Assembly (NCBI RefSeq): GCF_036248255.1
Contig: NZ_CP109178.1
Coordinates: 8,747,001 to 8,811,000 of the forward strand
Direction: 5' to 3'
DNA from: Streptomyces sp. NBC_01717
GTDB taxonomy: Bacteria; Actinomycetota; Actinomycetes; Streptomycetales; Streptomycetaceae
DNA: 64,000 nt
Under the pieces are notes generated by a model. It saw only the letters and a list, made by a program, of their open reading frames with translations. It was not told the DNA's origin and did not search any database. This document shows, in pieces, positions 1 through 8,932 of this stretch (its first letter is position 1; each line of letters begins with the position of its first letter). A program made the translations under genes and the position numbers.

Positions 1-710
1 ACTGTCTCGTATGGCACGGATGACAGAAGATGGGCGATCATGTTCAGTCTGGCCCGGCGCTTGTCGTCGCTCTCGACTACATACCAGGGAGCCTCCGAGA
101 TGTCCGTATGGACGAACATCTCGTCCTTTGCACGGGAGTAGGCCTCCCAGCGGGTGATCGATTCCAGGTCCATCTGCGAGAGCTTCCATCGGCGGGTGGG
201 ATCCTGGAGCCGGCGTCGGAACCGTTCCTCCTGCACGGCGTCACTCACCGAGAACCAGTACTTGCGCAACAGAATGCCGTCCTCCACGAGCATTCGCTCG
301 AAGATCGGGCATTGGCGAAGGAACCTCTGGTGTTCCTCCATGGTGCAGAAACCCATGACGCGCTCGACGCCCGCGCGGTTGTACCAGCTCCGGTCGAGGA
401 GGACCACCTCCCCTGCAGCTGGAAGATGCTCTGTGTACCGCTGGAAGTACCACTGGCTGCGCTCGCGCTCGGTGGGCTGCGGCAGGGCGACGATGCGTGC
501 TACCCGGGGATTGAGGTGTTCAGTGACGCGCTTGATCGTGCTGCCCTTGCCGGCCGCGTCACGTCCCTCGAACACCACGACGAGTCGTGCGCCTTCGGCC
601 CGTACCCACTCCTGGAGCTTCACGAGCTCGGTCTGGAGTCGGTACAGCTCCGGTTCGTACAGCGAGCGTCGCAGCTTTCCGGGCCTGCCTGTGCCTTTCT
701 CGTCTGCCAT
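1..710 (-). CDS. ppk2: Polyphosphate kinase 2 (PPK2), 3' end outside the window
   Basis: Reading the minus strand from the ATG at 710 gives an open frame that runs off the window start, about 236 residues. It has the PPK2 P-loop GRDAAGKGS near residue 50 and the lid/Walker B segment LLDRSWYNR near residue 110, both hallmarks of the family that transfers phosphate between polyphosphate and nucleotides. An N-terminal helix pair (YEPELYRLQTELVKLQEWV) precedes the kinase core, as in family members. The full protein is probably near 270 residues, so only the last part is missing. It sits at the edge of a hydrogenase/stress-protein island, where a polyphosphate-based energy enzyme fits a dormancy role (inference). 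Confidence 0.93.
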   Translation of the reverse strand, partial: MADEKGTGRPGKLRRSLYEPELYRLQTELVKLQEWVRAEGARLVVVFEGRDAAGKGSTIKRVTEHLNPRVARIVALPQPTERERSQWYFQRYTEHLPAAGEVVLLDRSWYNRAGVERVMGFCTMEEHQRFLRQCPIFERMLVEDGILLRKYWFSVSDAVQEERFRRRLQDPTRRWKLSQMDLESITRWEAYSRAKDEMFVHTDISEAPWYVVESDDKRRARLNMIAHLLSSVPYET

Positions 711-989
711 GGGATGACGTTACGGACGGGACCACGCTCGAAGTCAAGCGTCAGCGCCGAACGGACCTCGCCGCGCGGACCCGTTACGGCGTCCGCGTAT
801 GGCTCGGGCGGCAGACAGGTGACGCGGGTGTCTCCGTGGCCGTGCCACTGGCGGGTGTGGTGCCGCCGCCCGCTGAGGGTGGCGGGCGAGCGGCCCGGGG
901 TGCGCCGGGGGACCGGGTGCAGAAGCGCTCTGGCATAGGAGATGGCGGCGCGCAAGGGAACGTACACGTCGCACGCAGCCAATTCGCGC

Positions 990-1493
990 CTATCGGCTGC
1001 CAGCAGAACCCACATGCAGCGCGACTTCTTCCGCGATCCGTTCGGCGAGCGGCTCCACGATGGCTGCGACGGGTGCTGACAGGCCGGTGCCCAGGCTGCT
1101 GTCGGCTCCCTCGATGGCGTAGACGACCAGTTGTCCGGGCAGGCGGTCCAGTTCGCGGGCGAGTTCGACGGCGTCGCCGAGCCCGAGCCCGTGGGAACTC
1201 GTCGCACTGCCTGTCTGCGACAGCTGCCCACCATCCAGTTCCAGGCGATGTAGCCGACCGGGATGCCCGGGGTGTGCGTGTGCGGCGTCCACCACGATGG
1301 CGAGGTCGGCGTCTTCCCACAGGGTGATCAGTCGGGCGGGGTCACCGTCGCACACCAGAAGGGCGGTCCCACTCGGCAGTGGCCATTCCTCGGCTCGTTC
1401 TGTCAGCCGGGCCACGACGGCCCAGCCCACACCGTCGTCGTGGCGGAACTCGTTCCCGACGCCGATGACGGCGATCCGCGTAGTGAGGTTCAC
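990..1493 (-). CDS. [NiFe]-hydrogenase maturation protease
   Basis: A 167-residue protein of the HyaD/HybD/HycI endopeptidase family, which cuts the C-terminal tail off the hydrogenase large subunit after nickel insertion. The N-terminal signature GVGNEFRHDDGVG (residues 11-23) carries the conserved acidic metal ligand, and VIVVDAAHAHPG supplies the middle motif. I chose the GTG at 1493 because an AAGGGG ribosome site precedes it and it is the only start that places the signature close to the N-terminus; the frame stays open further upstream without similarity. It is divergent from the hydrogenase structural operon beginning at 1671, whose large subunit has the matching cleavable tail. Confidence 0.9.
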   Translation of the reverse strand: MNLTTRIAVIGVGNEFRHDDGVGWAVVARLTERAEEWPLPSGTALLVCDGDPARLITLWEDADLAIVVDAAHAHPGHPGRLHRLELDGGQLSQTGSATSSHGLGLGDAVELARELDRLPGQLVVYAIEGADSSLGTGLSAPVAAIVEPLAERIAEEVALHVGSAGSR

Positions 1494-1588
1494 ACGCTTG
1501 CCCCTTCCCGCCGGACAGGCCCGGCAGTTGTACCGGGTCCGCGCGGGGGCCGTACGGGGTGACGGACACCGCCACCTGGACCACGCAG

Positions 1589-1631
1589 GGGCCGGTCGGC
1601 CCATGCCGAGCAGCAGGACCGTGCGCATACT
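1589..1631 (+). promoter_or_regulatory. DosR-box-like palindrome with spaced -10 element before the hydrogenase operon
   Basis: GGGCCGGTCGGCCC at 1589-1602 is an inverted repeat of two 5-base arms around 4 bases. CATACT at 1626-1631 looks like a -10 hexamer. With that hexamer the palindrome is centred at about -42.5, where DosR/DevR-type activators bind. The arm-gap-arm layout equals the mycobacterial core GGGACTTTAGTCCC. Similar sites occur at 6999 and 20698. The assignment to a DevR/OsdR-type regulator is inference. Confidence 0.55.
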
Positions 1632-1670
1632 GGCCGGGAAGGCATCATCGGCGACGTCGGAAGGTTGGCG

Positions 1671-2831
1671 ATGGCGGACGACGGCGGCACGGCCGCAGTG
1701 ATCGGCAAGGACGGCCTGGACGCGCTGATCACGGTCCTGGCCGGGCGTGGCCGTACGGTCGTGGGACCGACCGTCCGCGACGGGGCGATCGTCCTGTCCG
1801 AGATCTCCGGCGGTGCCGAACTCCCCTACGGCTGGGGAGTCGAGTTGGAGGCAGGCGTCTACCGGCTGCGTGCCCGTGAGGACGGCGCCGTGTTCGCTCA
1901 CAGCGCGGGCCCTCAGTCCTGGAAGACGTTTCTGCATCCGCCCCGGGAGCGGCAGTGGACTGCCGATCGCGGTGCCGACGGCGAGCTCATGGTGACCGAG
2001 GACCGGACATCACCGTCGGCGTACGCGTTCCTCGGCGTGCGCCCCTGCGACTTGCGGGCCATCGCAATTCAGGACCGGGTGCTGACCGGCGGGAAGTACA
2101 ACGACCCGGCGTACCGTGGGCGTCGTGAGCGGGCCTTCTTGGTGGCGGCGGAGTGTACCGAGCCGGGTGCCACCTGCTTCTGCGTGTCCATGGGCAGCGG
2201 GCCGGCCGTGGGGCCCGGCTACGACCTGGCGCTGACCGAGGTGCTCGATTCCGACGGCCACCGCTTCCTGGTGCGGATCGGGAGCGAGGAGGGAGAGTCA
2301 GTCCTGGCCGATCTGCCCCACGGTCCCGCCGACGCCGCGACTCGGACCGCGGCGCGTGAGCGTGTCGCCGAGGCGGCGGATCGCATGGGCCGCAGCATGC
2401 CGTTGGTGGACCTGCAGATGCTGATGCGCGAGACGCTCACGGCCGAGCGCTGGGACGATGTCGCGGCCCGCTGTTTGACCTGCGGAAACTGCACCATGGT
2501 CTGCCCGACTTGCTTCTGCACCACCACCGAGGACGTCACGGACCTCACCGGTGAACACGCCGAGCGATGGCGGCGCTGGGAGTCCTGCTTCGACCTGGAT
2601 TTCTCCCATCTGCAGGCGGGGCCTGTCCGCAACTCCTCGCATAGCCGCTACCGGCAGTGGGCCACCCATAAACTCGGCACCTGGTACGACCAGTTCGACA
2701 GCTCCGGGTGCGTCGGCTGCGGGCGCTGCATCGTGTGGTGCCCGGTCGGTATCGACATCACCGAGGAGGCCCATGCGCTGAACCTGGAACGGGAGGCCGC
2801 CCGGCAGGAGCCGGGGGAGAGCCCGAAATGA
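1671..2831 (+). CDS. Hydrogenase beta-type iron-sulfur subunit (sulfhydrogenase HydB-like)
   Basis: A 386-residue electron-transfer subunit of a cytoplasmic, NAD(P)-linked (group 3b-like) [NiFe] hydrogenase. It has a ferredoxin-type cluster motif CLTCGNCTMVCPTCFC near residue 267 and a second, CVGCGRCIVWCPVG, near residue 345, the dicluster arrangement of HydB and related subunits. It would pass electrons between the small subunit and the flavin subunit. The ATG at 1671 follows GGAAGG with 6 bases between; a TTG at 1665 is possible but sits against the ribosome site. It is first in a five-gene operon, and its stop overlaps the next start as ATGA. Confidence 0.88.
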   Translation: MADDGGTAAVIGKDGLDALITVLAGRGRTVVGPTVRDGAIVLSEISGGAELPYGWGVELEAGVYRLRAREDGAVFAHSAGPQSWKTFLHPPRERQWTADRGADGELMVTEDRTSPSAYAFLGVRPCDLRAIAIQDRVLTGGKYNDPAYRGRRERAFLVAAECTEPGATCFCVSMGSGPAVGPGYDLALTEVLDSDGHRFLVRIGSEEGESVLADLPHGPADAATRTAARERVAEAADRMGRSMPLVDLQMLMRETLTAERWDDVAARCLTCGNCTMVCPTCFCTTTEDVTDLTGEHAERWRRWESCFDLDFSHLQAGPVRNSSHSRYRQWATHKLGTWYDQFDSSGCVGCGRCIVWCPVGIDITEEAHALNLEREAARQEPGESPK

Positions 2832-3286
2832 CCGTTGTGCGCCACGGGTTTCTCGGTGCCCTGTCGCCCGGCCACCGCGAGCGGCTGGTCACGTTCGCCC
2901 ACGATGTCTCCTTCCCCGGTGGCACCCGCATCTTCGACGAGGGCGGTGTCGCCGACCGGTTCTGGATCATCCGTTCCGGGCTCGTTGCGCTCGACGTTCA
3001 CGTTCCGGCCCGCCGCGAGGCAGTCCTGGAGACCCTTGGTGAAGGCGATCTGCTGGGCTGGTCCTGGCTGTTCGAGCCGTACCTCTGGCACCTCGGCGCG
3101 CAGGCCCGCAGCACCGTGTCGGCGTCAGAGTTCGACGCGCAGCAGGTCCGAGCCGCGTGCGAGAAGGATCCGTCGTTCGGCTTGGCGTTGACCAACTGCG
3201 TTGCGCAGGTGATCGCAGGGCGGCTGAAGTCCACCCGAATCCGCCTGCTCGACCTGTACGGGCCCCCCGACGCCGGTGAATCGTGA
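2828..3286 (+). CDS. Cyclic-nucleotide-binding-domain protein inside the hydrogenase operon
   Basis: A 152-residue protein consisting of a single cNMP-binding (Crp-type) beta-roll, with the ruler FDEGGVADRFWIIRSGLVAL at residues 37-56 and a glycine-rich GEGDLLGWSWLF segment. It has no DNA-binding helix-turn-helix after the C-terminal helix, so it is not a classical CRP regulator. The start overlaps the beta-subunit stop (ATGA) and its stop overlaps the gamma-subunit start, so it is made together with the enzyme. It probably regulates or is a structural accessory of the hydrogenase; ligand binding is not certain. In archaeal sulfhydrogenase operons the beta and gamma genes are adjacent, so this is an inserted component. 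Confidence 0.85.
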   Translation: MTVVRHGFLGALSPGHRERLVTFAHDVSFPGGTRIFDEGGVADRFWIIRSGLVALDVHVPARREAVLETLGEGDLLGWSWLFEPYLWHLGAQARSTVSASEFDAQQVRAACEKDPSFGLALTNCVAQVIAGRLKSTRIRLLDLYGPPDAGES

Positions 3287-4122
3287 TGACGGCTTCCGCA
3301 ACATTGACTGCTCGGCCGGGAACCGTCCCCATTCCGTACCGGGTGGTGGAACGCGAGGCCGAGACGCCCGACACCGCCACGATCGTCCTGGAACCGGTCC
3401 GCTCGACCCTGCAGCCCTTCACTCCTGGGCAGTTCGCGATGGTGTACGCCTTCGGCATCGGCGACATCCCGTTGTCGGTCTCCGGGATCAACGGGCACCG
3501 ACTGACGCACACCGTCCGCACGGTCGGAGCGGTCTCCGGCGCGCTGCACGGGCTGCGGCGTGGTGACACGGTCGGAGTGCGCGGCCCGTTCGGCACCGGC
3601 TGGGAACTACCCGCCGCAGTTGGGAACGACCTGCTCGTCGTAGCTGGAGGTATCGGTCTGGCGCCGCTGCGCCCGCTCGTACGCGACGCGCTCGCCACCC
3701 CTGAGCGCTACGGACGGCTGAACGTTCTCATCGGAGCCCGCACGCCCCACGAGTTGCTCTACGCCGAGGACGTTCGCAGTTGGCAGTCGGCTGCCCGGGT
3801 CTTGACCACCGTGGACCGCGCGGACCCGCTGTGGCAGGGCGAGGTCGGCGTCGTCACGACCCTGCTCGACCGGGCCGCCTTCGATCCCGGGGCGTCGGCG
3901 GCGTTCATCTGCGGCCCCGAGCCGATGATGCGCGCCACCGCCGGCGAACTGGCGCACCGTGGCGTCGATCCGGAGCTGATTCGGGTCTCGCTGGAACGCA
4001 ATGTGCACTGTGCCACTGGCCACTGCGGGCACTGCCAGCTCGGCCCCCTCCTGCTCTGCCGCGACGGCCCCGTCGTCAGCTGGAACAAGGCCGCACACCT
4101 CCTCATGGTCAGGGAGTTGTGA
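3286..4122 (+). CDS. Hydrogenase gamma-type FAD/NAD(P)-binding subunit (HydG-like)
   Basis: A 278-residue ferredoxin-NADP reductase-like subunit. The FAD domain (about residues 10-100) contains [20 protein letters not shown], the nucleotide domain begins at [15 protein letters not shown] (about 112) and has FICGPEPMM (about 207), and a C-terminal [2Fe-2S] motif [17 protein letters not shown] is like that of PyrK/HydG. It would link hydrogen oxidation or production to NAD(P)H. The ATG at 3286 shares one base with the previous stop and is 6 bases after GGTGA; the GTG at 3283 is the alternative. Two bases separate its stop from the small-subunit start. Confidence 0.9.
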   Translation: MTASATLTARPGTVPIPYRVVEREAETPDTATIVLEPVRSTLQPFTPGQFAMVYAFGIGDIPLSVSGINGHRLTHTVRTVGAVSGALHGLRRGDTVGVRGPFGTGWELPAAVGNDLLVVAGGIGLAPLRPLVRDALATPERYGRLNVLIGARTPHELLYAEDVRSWQSAARVLTTVDRADPLWQGEVGVVTTLLDRAAFDPGASAAFICGPEPMMRATAGELAHRGVDPELIRVSLERNVHCATGHCGHCQLGPLLLCRDGPVVSWNKAAHLLMVREL

Positions 4123-4123
4123 C

Positions 4124-4906
4124 ATGACCGGGAGCGATCGTCCGAAACTCGCCGTCTGGAAGTTCGCCTCCTGCGACGGATGCCAGCTCACTTTGCTGGA
4201 CTGCGAGGACGAACTCCTCGGCATCGCCGAGAGGGTGGAGATCTCACACTTCCTGGAGGCTTCCAGCACCGACGCGCCGGGCCCGTACGACCTGTCGCTG
4301 ATCGAGGGATCGGTGACCACCCAGCAGGACGTCGACCGGGCCCGGCACATCCGGGCCGTCTCCAAGCGGTTGGTCACCATCGGGGCGTGCGCGACCGCAG
4401 GTGGCGTCCAGGCGCTGCGCAACTACGCGGACGTCGCTGACTTCCAGGCTGTCGTCTATGCCAGACCGGACTACATCGAGACGCTCTCCACCTCCACACC
4501 CATCAGCGCCCATGTCCCGGTGGACTTCGAACTGCGCGGCTGCCCCATCGACCGAGGCCAACTGGTAGAGGTCATCACCGCCTACCTGGCCGAACGCAAA
4601 CCCGACGTACCCGCACACAGCGTCTGCTTCGAGTGTAAGCAGCGAGGCACGGTCTGCGTGACGGTGGCGCATGGTACACCCTGCCTGGGTCCGGTCACCC
4701 ACGCCGGATGCGGTGCGATCTGCCCAGCGTACGGGCGCGGCTGTTACGGCTGCTTCGGCCCGTCCAACTCGACCAACTTCCCCTCGTTCATTCCCCTCCT
4801 GCGCCGAGATGGCATGGACACTCTCGACGTGGTGAGGGTGCTGCGCACCTTCAATACCGCCGCTCCTGAGTTCGATGCGGCCTCCCGGAAGGAACTGGAA
4901 GAGTGA
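4124..4906 (+). CDS. [NiFe]-hydrogenase small subunit (HydD-like)
   Basis: A 260-residue small subunit carrying iron-sulfur clusters that relay electrons from the NiFe site. The proximal-cluster pair [11 protein letters not shown] lies at residues 17-27, followed by [16 protein letters not shown] and a C-terminal cysteine-rich run ([18 protein letters not shown]). It lacks a twin-arginine signal, as expected for a cytoplasmic group 3-type enzyme. ATG 4124 directly follows the gamma-subunit stop; the frame extends upstream within the gamma gene without similarity. Its stop overlaps the large-subunit GTG start (GTGA). Confidence 0.93.
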   Translation: MTGSDRPKLAVWKFASCDGCQLTLLDCEDELLGIAERVEISHFLEASSTDAPGPYDLSLIEGSVTTQQDVDRARHIRAVSKRLVTIGACATAGGVQALRNYADVADFQAVVYARPDYIETLSTSTPISAHVPVDFELRGCPIDRGQLVEVITAYLAERKPDVPAHSVCFECKQRGTVCVTVAHGTPCLGPVTHAGCGAICPAYGRGCYGCFGPSNSTNFPSFIPLLRRDGMDTLDVVRVLRTFNTAAPEFDAASRKELEE

Positions 4907-6270
4907 CCCACCGCGGCTCAAGGGTGTTGAAAGTCGGATCGCTCGCCCGCGTCGAGGGTGAGGGCGCACTGCATCTGCGCATGGGCGGCGGCGAGGTCGC
5001 AGAGGCCAGGCTGGCGATCTACGAACCGCCACGCTTCTTCGAGGCGTTCCTACGCGGACGCTCCTACGCCGAGCCGCCCGACATCACCTCCCGAGTGTGC
5101 GGGATCTGCCCGGTCGCGTACCAGATGAGCGCCTGCCGAGCGATCGAGGACGCCTGCGGCGTCGTCGTGGACGGGCAGTTGGCGGCGCTGCGCCGACTGC
5201 TCTACTGCGGCGAATGGATCGAGAGCCAGACGCTGCACATCTACCTTCTCCACGCACCCGACTTCTTCGGCTGCGACAGCGCCATCGACCTCGCACGCAC
5301 CCGGCGCGCCGACATCGAACGCGGCCTTCGGCTCAAGCAGGCCGGCAACGCGATCCTCGAACTGCTGGGCGGCCGGGCGATCCACCCGGTCAATGTCCGC
5401 CTCGGTGGCTTCCACCGCATCCCGAGCACGACCGAACTGCGCCCGCTGACCGACCGGTTGCGTCGGGCCCGGGACGACGCGGCCCAAACCGTCCGTTGGG
5501 TTGCCGGCTTCGAGTTCCCTGACGCCGGTTGTGATAACGACCTGTTCGCTCTGTCCGAGCCCGGCACCTATGCCATCGAGTCCGGCACCCCGACCGTCAT
5601 GCCCGCGCCGCACACCGGCTGCCTTCCCCCCGAATCCGACCGCGCGCTGCCCACTCGTACCTTTGGGGTCCACGAGTTCGGCGCCCACGTCGCCGAGAGC
5701 CAGGTACCCCACTCCACCGCCCTCCACTCCCTGCTGGACAACCGCCGCCATCTCACCGGCTCACTCGCCCGTTACGCCATCAGCGGCCGCTGGCTGTCCC
5801 CGATCGCCCTCCAGGCTGCCTACGACGCCGGACTCGGCGACCCCCGGCAGGGCACCGTCTGTCGAAACCCCTTCCGCAGCATCATCGTCCGAGCGGTTGA
5901 GGTGCTCTACGCGGTCGACGAGGCACTGCGGATCATCGACGCCTACGAACCCCCGCCGCACCCCTACGTCGACGTGCCCTCACGCGCCGGTACCGGGCAT
6001 GGGGCGACCGAGGCGCCGCGCGGTCTCTTGTACCACCGCTACACCCTCGACTCCGAAGGGATCGTCACCGACGCCAGCCTTGTCCCGCCGACCGCGCAGA
6101 ACCTGGGTGCGATCGAGGAGGACCTCCGCCGAATCGTGCAGGAACGCCTGGGAGACGGCGATCCCACCGACGCGGAGCTGACCGCCCTGTGCGAACGGGC
6201 GGTCCGCAATCACGACCCGTGCATCTCATGCTCGGCCCACTTCCTCAATCTCACCGTCGAGCGGACCTGA
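4903..6270 (+). CDS. [NiFe]-hydrogenase large (catalytic) subunit (HydA-like)
   Basis: A 455-residue catalytic subunit. The N-terminal nickel motif is [17 protein letters not shown] (residues 64-80) and the C-terminal one DPCISCSAH (438-446), giving the four cysteine ligands. The nine residues after His446 (FLNLTVERT) form the tail that the maturation protease at 990-1493 would remove. Together with beta, gamma and small subunits this is the beta-gamma-delta-alpha order of archaeal sulfhydrogenase operons, so I infer a bidirectional group 3b-like enzyme. No hypA-F maturation genes lie in the window, so they must be elsewhere. GTG start overlaps the small-subunit stop. Confidence 0.94.
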   Translation: MTHRGSRVLKVGSLARVEGEGALHLRMGGGEVAEARLAIYEPPRFFEAFLRGRSYAEPPDITSRVCGICPVAYQMSACRAIEDACGVVVDGQLAALRRLLYCGEWIESQTLHIYLLHAPDFFGCDSAIDLARTRRADIERGLRLKQAGNAILELLGGRAIHPVNVRLGGFHRIPSTTELRPLTDRLRRARDDAAQTVRWVAGFEFPDAGCDNDLFALSEPGTYAIESGTPTVMPAPHTGCLPPESDRALPTRTFGVHEFGAHVAESQVPHSTALHSLLDNRRHLTGSLARYAISGRWLSPIALQAAYDAGLGDPRQGTVCRNPFRSIIVRAVEVLYAVDEALRIIDAYEPPPHPYVDVPSRAGTGHGATEAPRGLLYHRYTLDSEGIVTDASLVPPTAQNLGAIEEDLRRIVQERLGDGDPTDAELTALCERAVRNHDPCISCSAHFLNLTVERT

Positions 6271-6554
6271 AAGCCGAACGAGGGCGGTGCGTGAATCGGC
6301 GTGGCAGCGTACTGGGCCAGCGTAGGTCGCCGCGTCGACGCAGCTCGTTCGGCCGTACTGCGACAGTCGCCCCTGCACCTCGATGGAGGTCAGCCGTACT
6401 GGGCAGACAGCAGGGGAATGCCGCACGGCACGCATCGGTGCCGCGTACAGGTGCATCCCGAGGGTCGGACATCGGGCGGCAGCGCGACGGCCGACGCTGT
6501 GCAGCGGCGGACCTTTTCTGTCCACCAGTCGGGGCGGCTGCCCTCGACGCCCGT

Positions 6555-6836
6555 TCAACCGGGCGCGGCAAGGTCACCCGACGCGGAGTCGGCTCTTCCG
6601 GCGCGGAGCAGCTGGTTACCGAGGTCGATCAGGGCCCGGCCGACGGCGAACTCGTCGCCGATCTCGGGAACGGGTGTGTCGTTAGGGTTGCGCTGGGCGG
6701 AGGTGCGACTCCGAAGGGTGGTGTCACCGGTGTCGAGGACGGCGTGAACCTTGGTGATGTCACCTTCCTCGAAGAGGTCCAGACGCACGTCCCAGTGCTT
6801 GCTGCGTGGCTTCTCGGTGCTGGTGTGCAGGGTCAT
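6555..6836 (-). CDS. DUF1876 domain protein
   Basis: A 93-residue protein matching the small DUF1876 family (dsRBD-like fold) common in actinobacteria: HWDVRLDLFEEGDITKVHAVL, then LRSRTSAQRNPNDTPVPEIG and a helix VGRALIDLGNQLL. ATG 6836 follows GGAAGGAAG; an open frame runs further upstream without similarity. The function is unknown; relatives are often found among hypoxia or dormancy genes. A DosR-like palindrome at 6999-7012 with CAGAAT at 6974-6969 provides a plausible promoter. Confidence 0.85.
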   Translation of the reverse strand: MTLHTSTEKPRSKHWDVRLDLFEEGDITKVHAVLDTGDTTLRSRTSAQRNPNDTPVPEIGDEFAVGRALIDLGNQLLRAGRADSASGDLAAPG

Positions 6837-6968
6837 GGCCAAGACTTCCTTCCGTTGAATGGCCCAGCCTGCCGGGGGCGCGACCGCCGTCGGCACGCCG
6901 GTTTCCCACGACGGCGAAGTACGAGGATTCGGCGCGGCAACGATCCTTCTCGAATTGTTCCGGCCTCC

Positions 6969-7012
6969 ATTCTGCGCCGTGTGAGCTGTTCCGGGCTTGG
7001 GCCTACTGGCCC
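6969..7012 (-). promoter_or_regulatory. DosR-box-like palindrome and -10 element before the DUF1876 gene
   Basis: GGGCCTACTGGCCC at 6999-7012 repeats the 5-4-5 inverted-repeat layout seen at 1589. On the minus strand CAGAAT (6974-6969) lies where a -10 hexamer would fall if the palindrome were centred near -41.5. The rest of 6837-7216, the 380-base divergent region between the DUF1876 and SHOCT genes, shows no other gene. Confidence 0.5.
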
Positions 7013-7216
7013 ACAGGGCGTGCCGGACAGGTCCGTCCGGCACGTCCTGCGGGCCGTCCTGCGAGCACGCGGCCGACCGTCCGGCAACCGGGGACCATCC
7101 GGCCCTACACCGGCGGTCAGGGCCGAGGGACCGTGGTAGTGACAGTGACAGAGAACGTGGCAGGACAGCGGGCTCCGCGCCCGGGGCCCCCGGCAACAAC
7201 CGGGAAGTGAAACGCG

Positions 7217-7480
7217 ATGTTTTGGTACGGCCACGGTGGTGGCTGGGGCTGGTTCGCGATGTCAGTGAGCATGGTCTTGTTCTGGGTGGTGATCGTCGGT
7301 ATCGGCGTGCTCATCTTCCGCGCCTTGGGCCGCACCACTGAGCACCCCCACGTCCAGACTGGGCCCTCGCACGAACAGCTGCTTGCCGAGCGGTTCGCCC
7401 GCGGCGAGATCGACGAGGAGGAGTACCAGCGGCGCCTGACGACCCTGCGCGCTTCCCCGCCTTCCACGAAACACGGGTGA
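7217..7480 (+). CDS. Small membrane protein with C-terminal SHOCT domain
   Basis: An 87-residue protein: an N-terminal membrane segment (about residues 14-36, FAMSVSMVLFWVVIVGIGVL), a short linker, and a SHOCT domain at the C-terminus (LLAERFARGEIDEEEYQRRL). SHOCT domains are short modules for oligomerisation or membrane-anchored interactions. ATG 7217 follows GGGAAG about 10 bases upstream. Divergent from the DUF1876 gene, sharing the region with the palindrome at 6999. Confidence 0.88.
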   Translation: MFWYGHGGGWGWFAMSVSMVLFWVVIVGIGVLIFRALGRTTEHPHVQTGPSHEQLLAERFARGEIDEEEYQRRLTTLRASPPSTKHG

Positions 7481-7829
7481 CCCCTGAGGATGCCCTTGCC
7501 GACCGATCGCATCAAGGACGCCGTGACCGCATCAGACGGGGAGGAGCCGTCACGACTATGCGTCCAAGCGCAGCGCCCTCTCCCGCCGGTGCAGCATCAA
7601 CGTCACCCCCGCGGAGCGCGGCCTTGTCTCGTGATGATCTGCGCAGGGAGATCCCACTGAGCCGAACCGCCCCGACTGGTTCTCCTCAAAGCCAGTGTGA
7701 ACACTTCGCATCCCGTACGCATGCCAGGGAAGAAGCCGTGCGGTTCTGCCGCATTCCTGGAATTGCTTTGCGGTGACGGTCAGATCGCGGTCGTGGAACG
7801 CGCGCCGGGCAAGCCGCAGTCCGTGGCCC
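7481..7829 (+). other. Gene-poor stretch
   Basis: Between the SHOCT gene and the convergent DUF1918-HTH gene. No reading frame here has recognisable similarity, and I see no convincing terminator or repeat. Confidence 0.4.
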
Positions 7830-8729
7830 TCATTGATCGGCAGGACTGATGCGACGCCCCGTTAGGCGCGTGGGCCGGATCGACACCCACATCTCGCGTT
7901 GGCCCCCCGCCCAAGGCTTGGTATGGGCGCGAACGGCTAGCCGATGTACCGCGTCGGGCTCCGTAACAACCCGTGCAGGGCCGACTGCGAGCACGCTCCA
8001 GCCCTGGCTCATGGCCTCATCCACATGGTCGACCTCGAATGCGACATCCGTTCCCACAGCTGCTGCGGGCACCGAGGCAGGCGCGGTCCGGAAAACGATC
8101 GCGTCATCGATGACCTCGTAGTTCACCGGGATGACGGCTGGCCCGTCGGGTGTCGACACCGCGACTCGCCCCACGCCATGCGTGGAAAGCCGGGCTCGGC
8201 ATTCGTCTGGGCCTATGTCCTGCAGCCGGGGGTGCACGAGCGCGCGACCTTGGCCTGGCGGCCGGTTGATGCCGCCTCCGCGCAGGACTGCAACGTTGGT
8301 GCCCAGCGCGCCGGCCAGTCTGATGAGACTCGCCACAGTCGGGTCGGCCGGCCGTTCTTCGAGATACGCCAGGTAGGCCGGCGCCATTCCGGCGAGGCGG
8401 GCTGCTTCTGCCCGGGTGAGTCCCTGGCGCTTGCGTTCGAACGCCACGCGCCGACCGATGTCGCCAGGGTTGGGTGCCCTGCCAAGCGAGGTCCTGGCGG
8501 ACTCGGCACCCGCCTCATCCGTGGTTTCTCTCTCGGGCCGGTGTTCGATGTGTTGGACATGCGCGTCGGGGCCCGGGAAAACGAGAGTCACCGCGTCCGT
8601 ATCCGACCAGCGCACGTCGTAGGGAGGGGTTCCGTCCTCGTGGTGGAGTCCGACAATCTCGCCGTCGCGCCTGGTAGCGCCGGTGGCTGGGCTTTCGACC
8701 ACAAGTTGATCGCCGAGGTGAGCTCGCAT
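7830..8729 (-). CDS. DUF1918 / helix-turn-helix / pyridoxamine-oxidase-like fusion
   Basis: A 299-residue three-part protein. Residues 1-60 are a DUF1918 domain (HLGDQLVVESPATGATRRDG). Residues 90-150 are an XRE-type helix-turn-helix (LTRAEAARLAGMAPAYLAYL). Residues 165-290 are a pyridoxamine 5'-phosphate oxidase-like flavin-binding barrel (GRVAVSTPDGPAVIPVNYEV). A DNA-binding module joined to a flavin-binding domain suggests a redox-responsive regulator, but no target is visible. ATG 8729 is preceded by a GAGGAA ribosome site; the open frame extends 46 codons upstream without similarity. Divergent from the CBS-BON gene. Confidence 0.82.
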   Translation of the reverse strand: MRAHLGDQLVVESPATGATRRDGEIVGLHHEDGTPPYDVRWSDTDAVTLVFPGPDAHVQHIEHRPERETTDEAGAESARTSLGRAPNPGDIGRRVAFERKRQGLTRAEAARLAGMAPAYLAYLEERPADPTVASLIRLAGALGTNVAVLRGGGINRPPGQGRALVHPRLQDIGPDECRARLSTHGVGRVAVSTPDGPAVIPVNYEVIDDAIVFRTAPASVPAAAVGTDVAFEVDHVDEAMSQGWSVLAVGPARVVTEPDAVHRLAVRAHTKPWAGGQREMWVSIRPTRLTGRRISPADQ

Positions 8730-8932
8730 GATCGCCGCCGTTTCCTCACTATGTTGCTGTATCCAACGTGCCACGCGCGGCGTGCTGCCGCACGGGGTGA
8801 AACCCTGACCGCCTCGGCTCAACGGGCCAGGCTGGGGCTTCCCCCCAAACGGACCCGGGCGGCTCACCTGTGGGCGATTGGTTCCTGATGCGCCTCACAT
8901 GTGCGTGTCACACCCCCGAAGGGAGAAGCATC

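Noticed and set aside
587..1327. Plus-strand open frame covering the PPK2 start and the hydrogenase protease
   Set aside because: Arg/Pro-rich shadow; the minus strand has both real genes.
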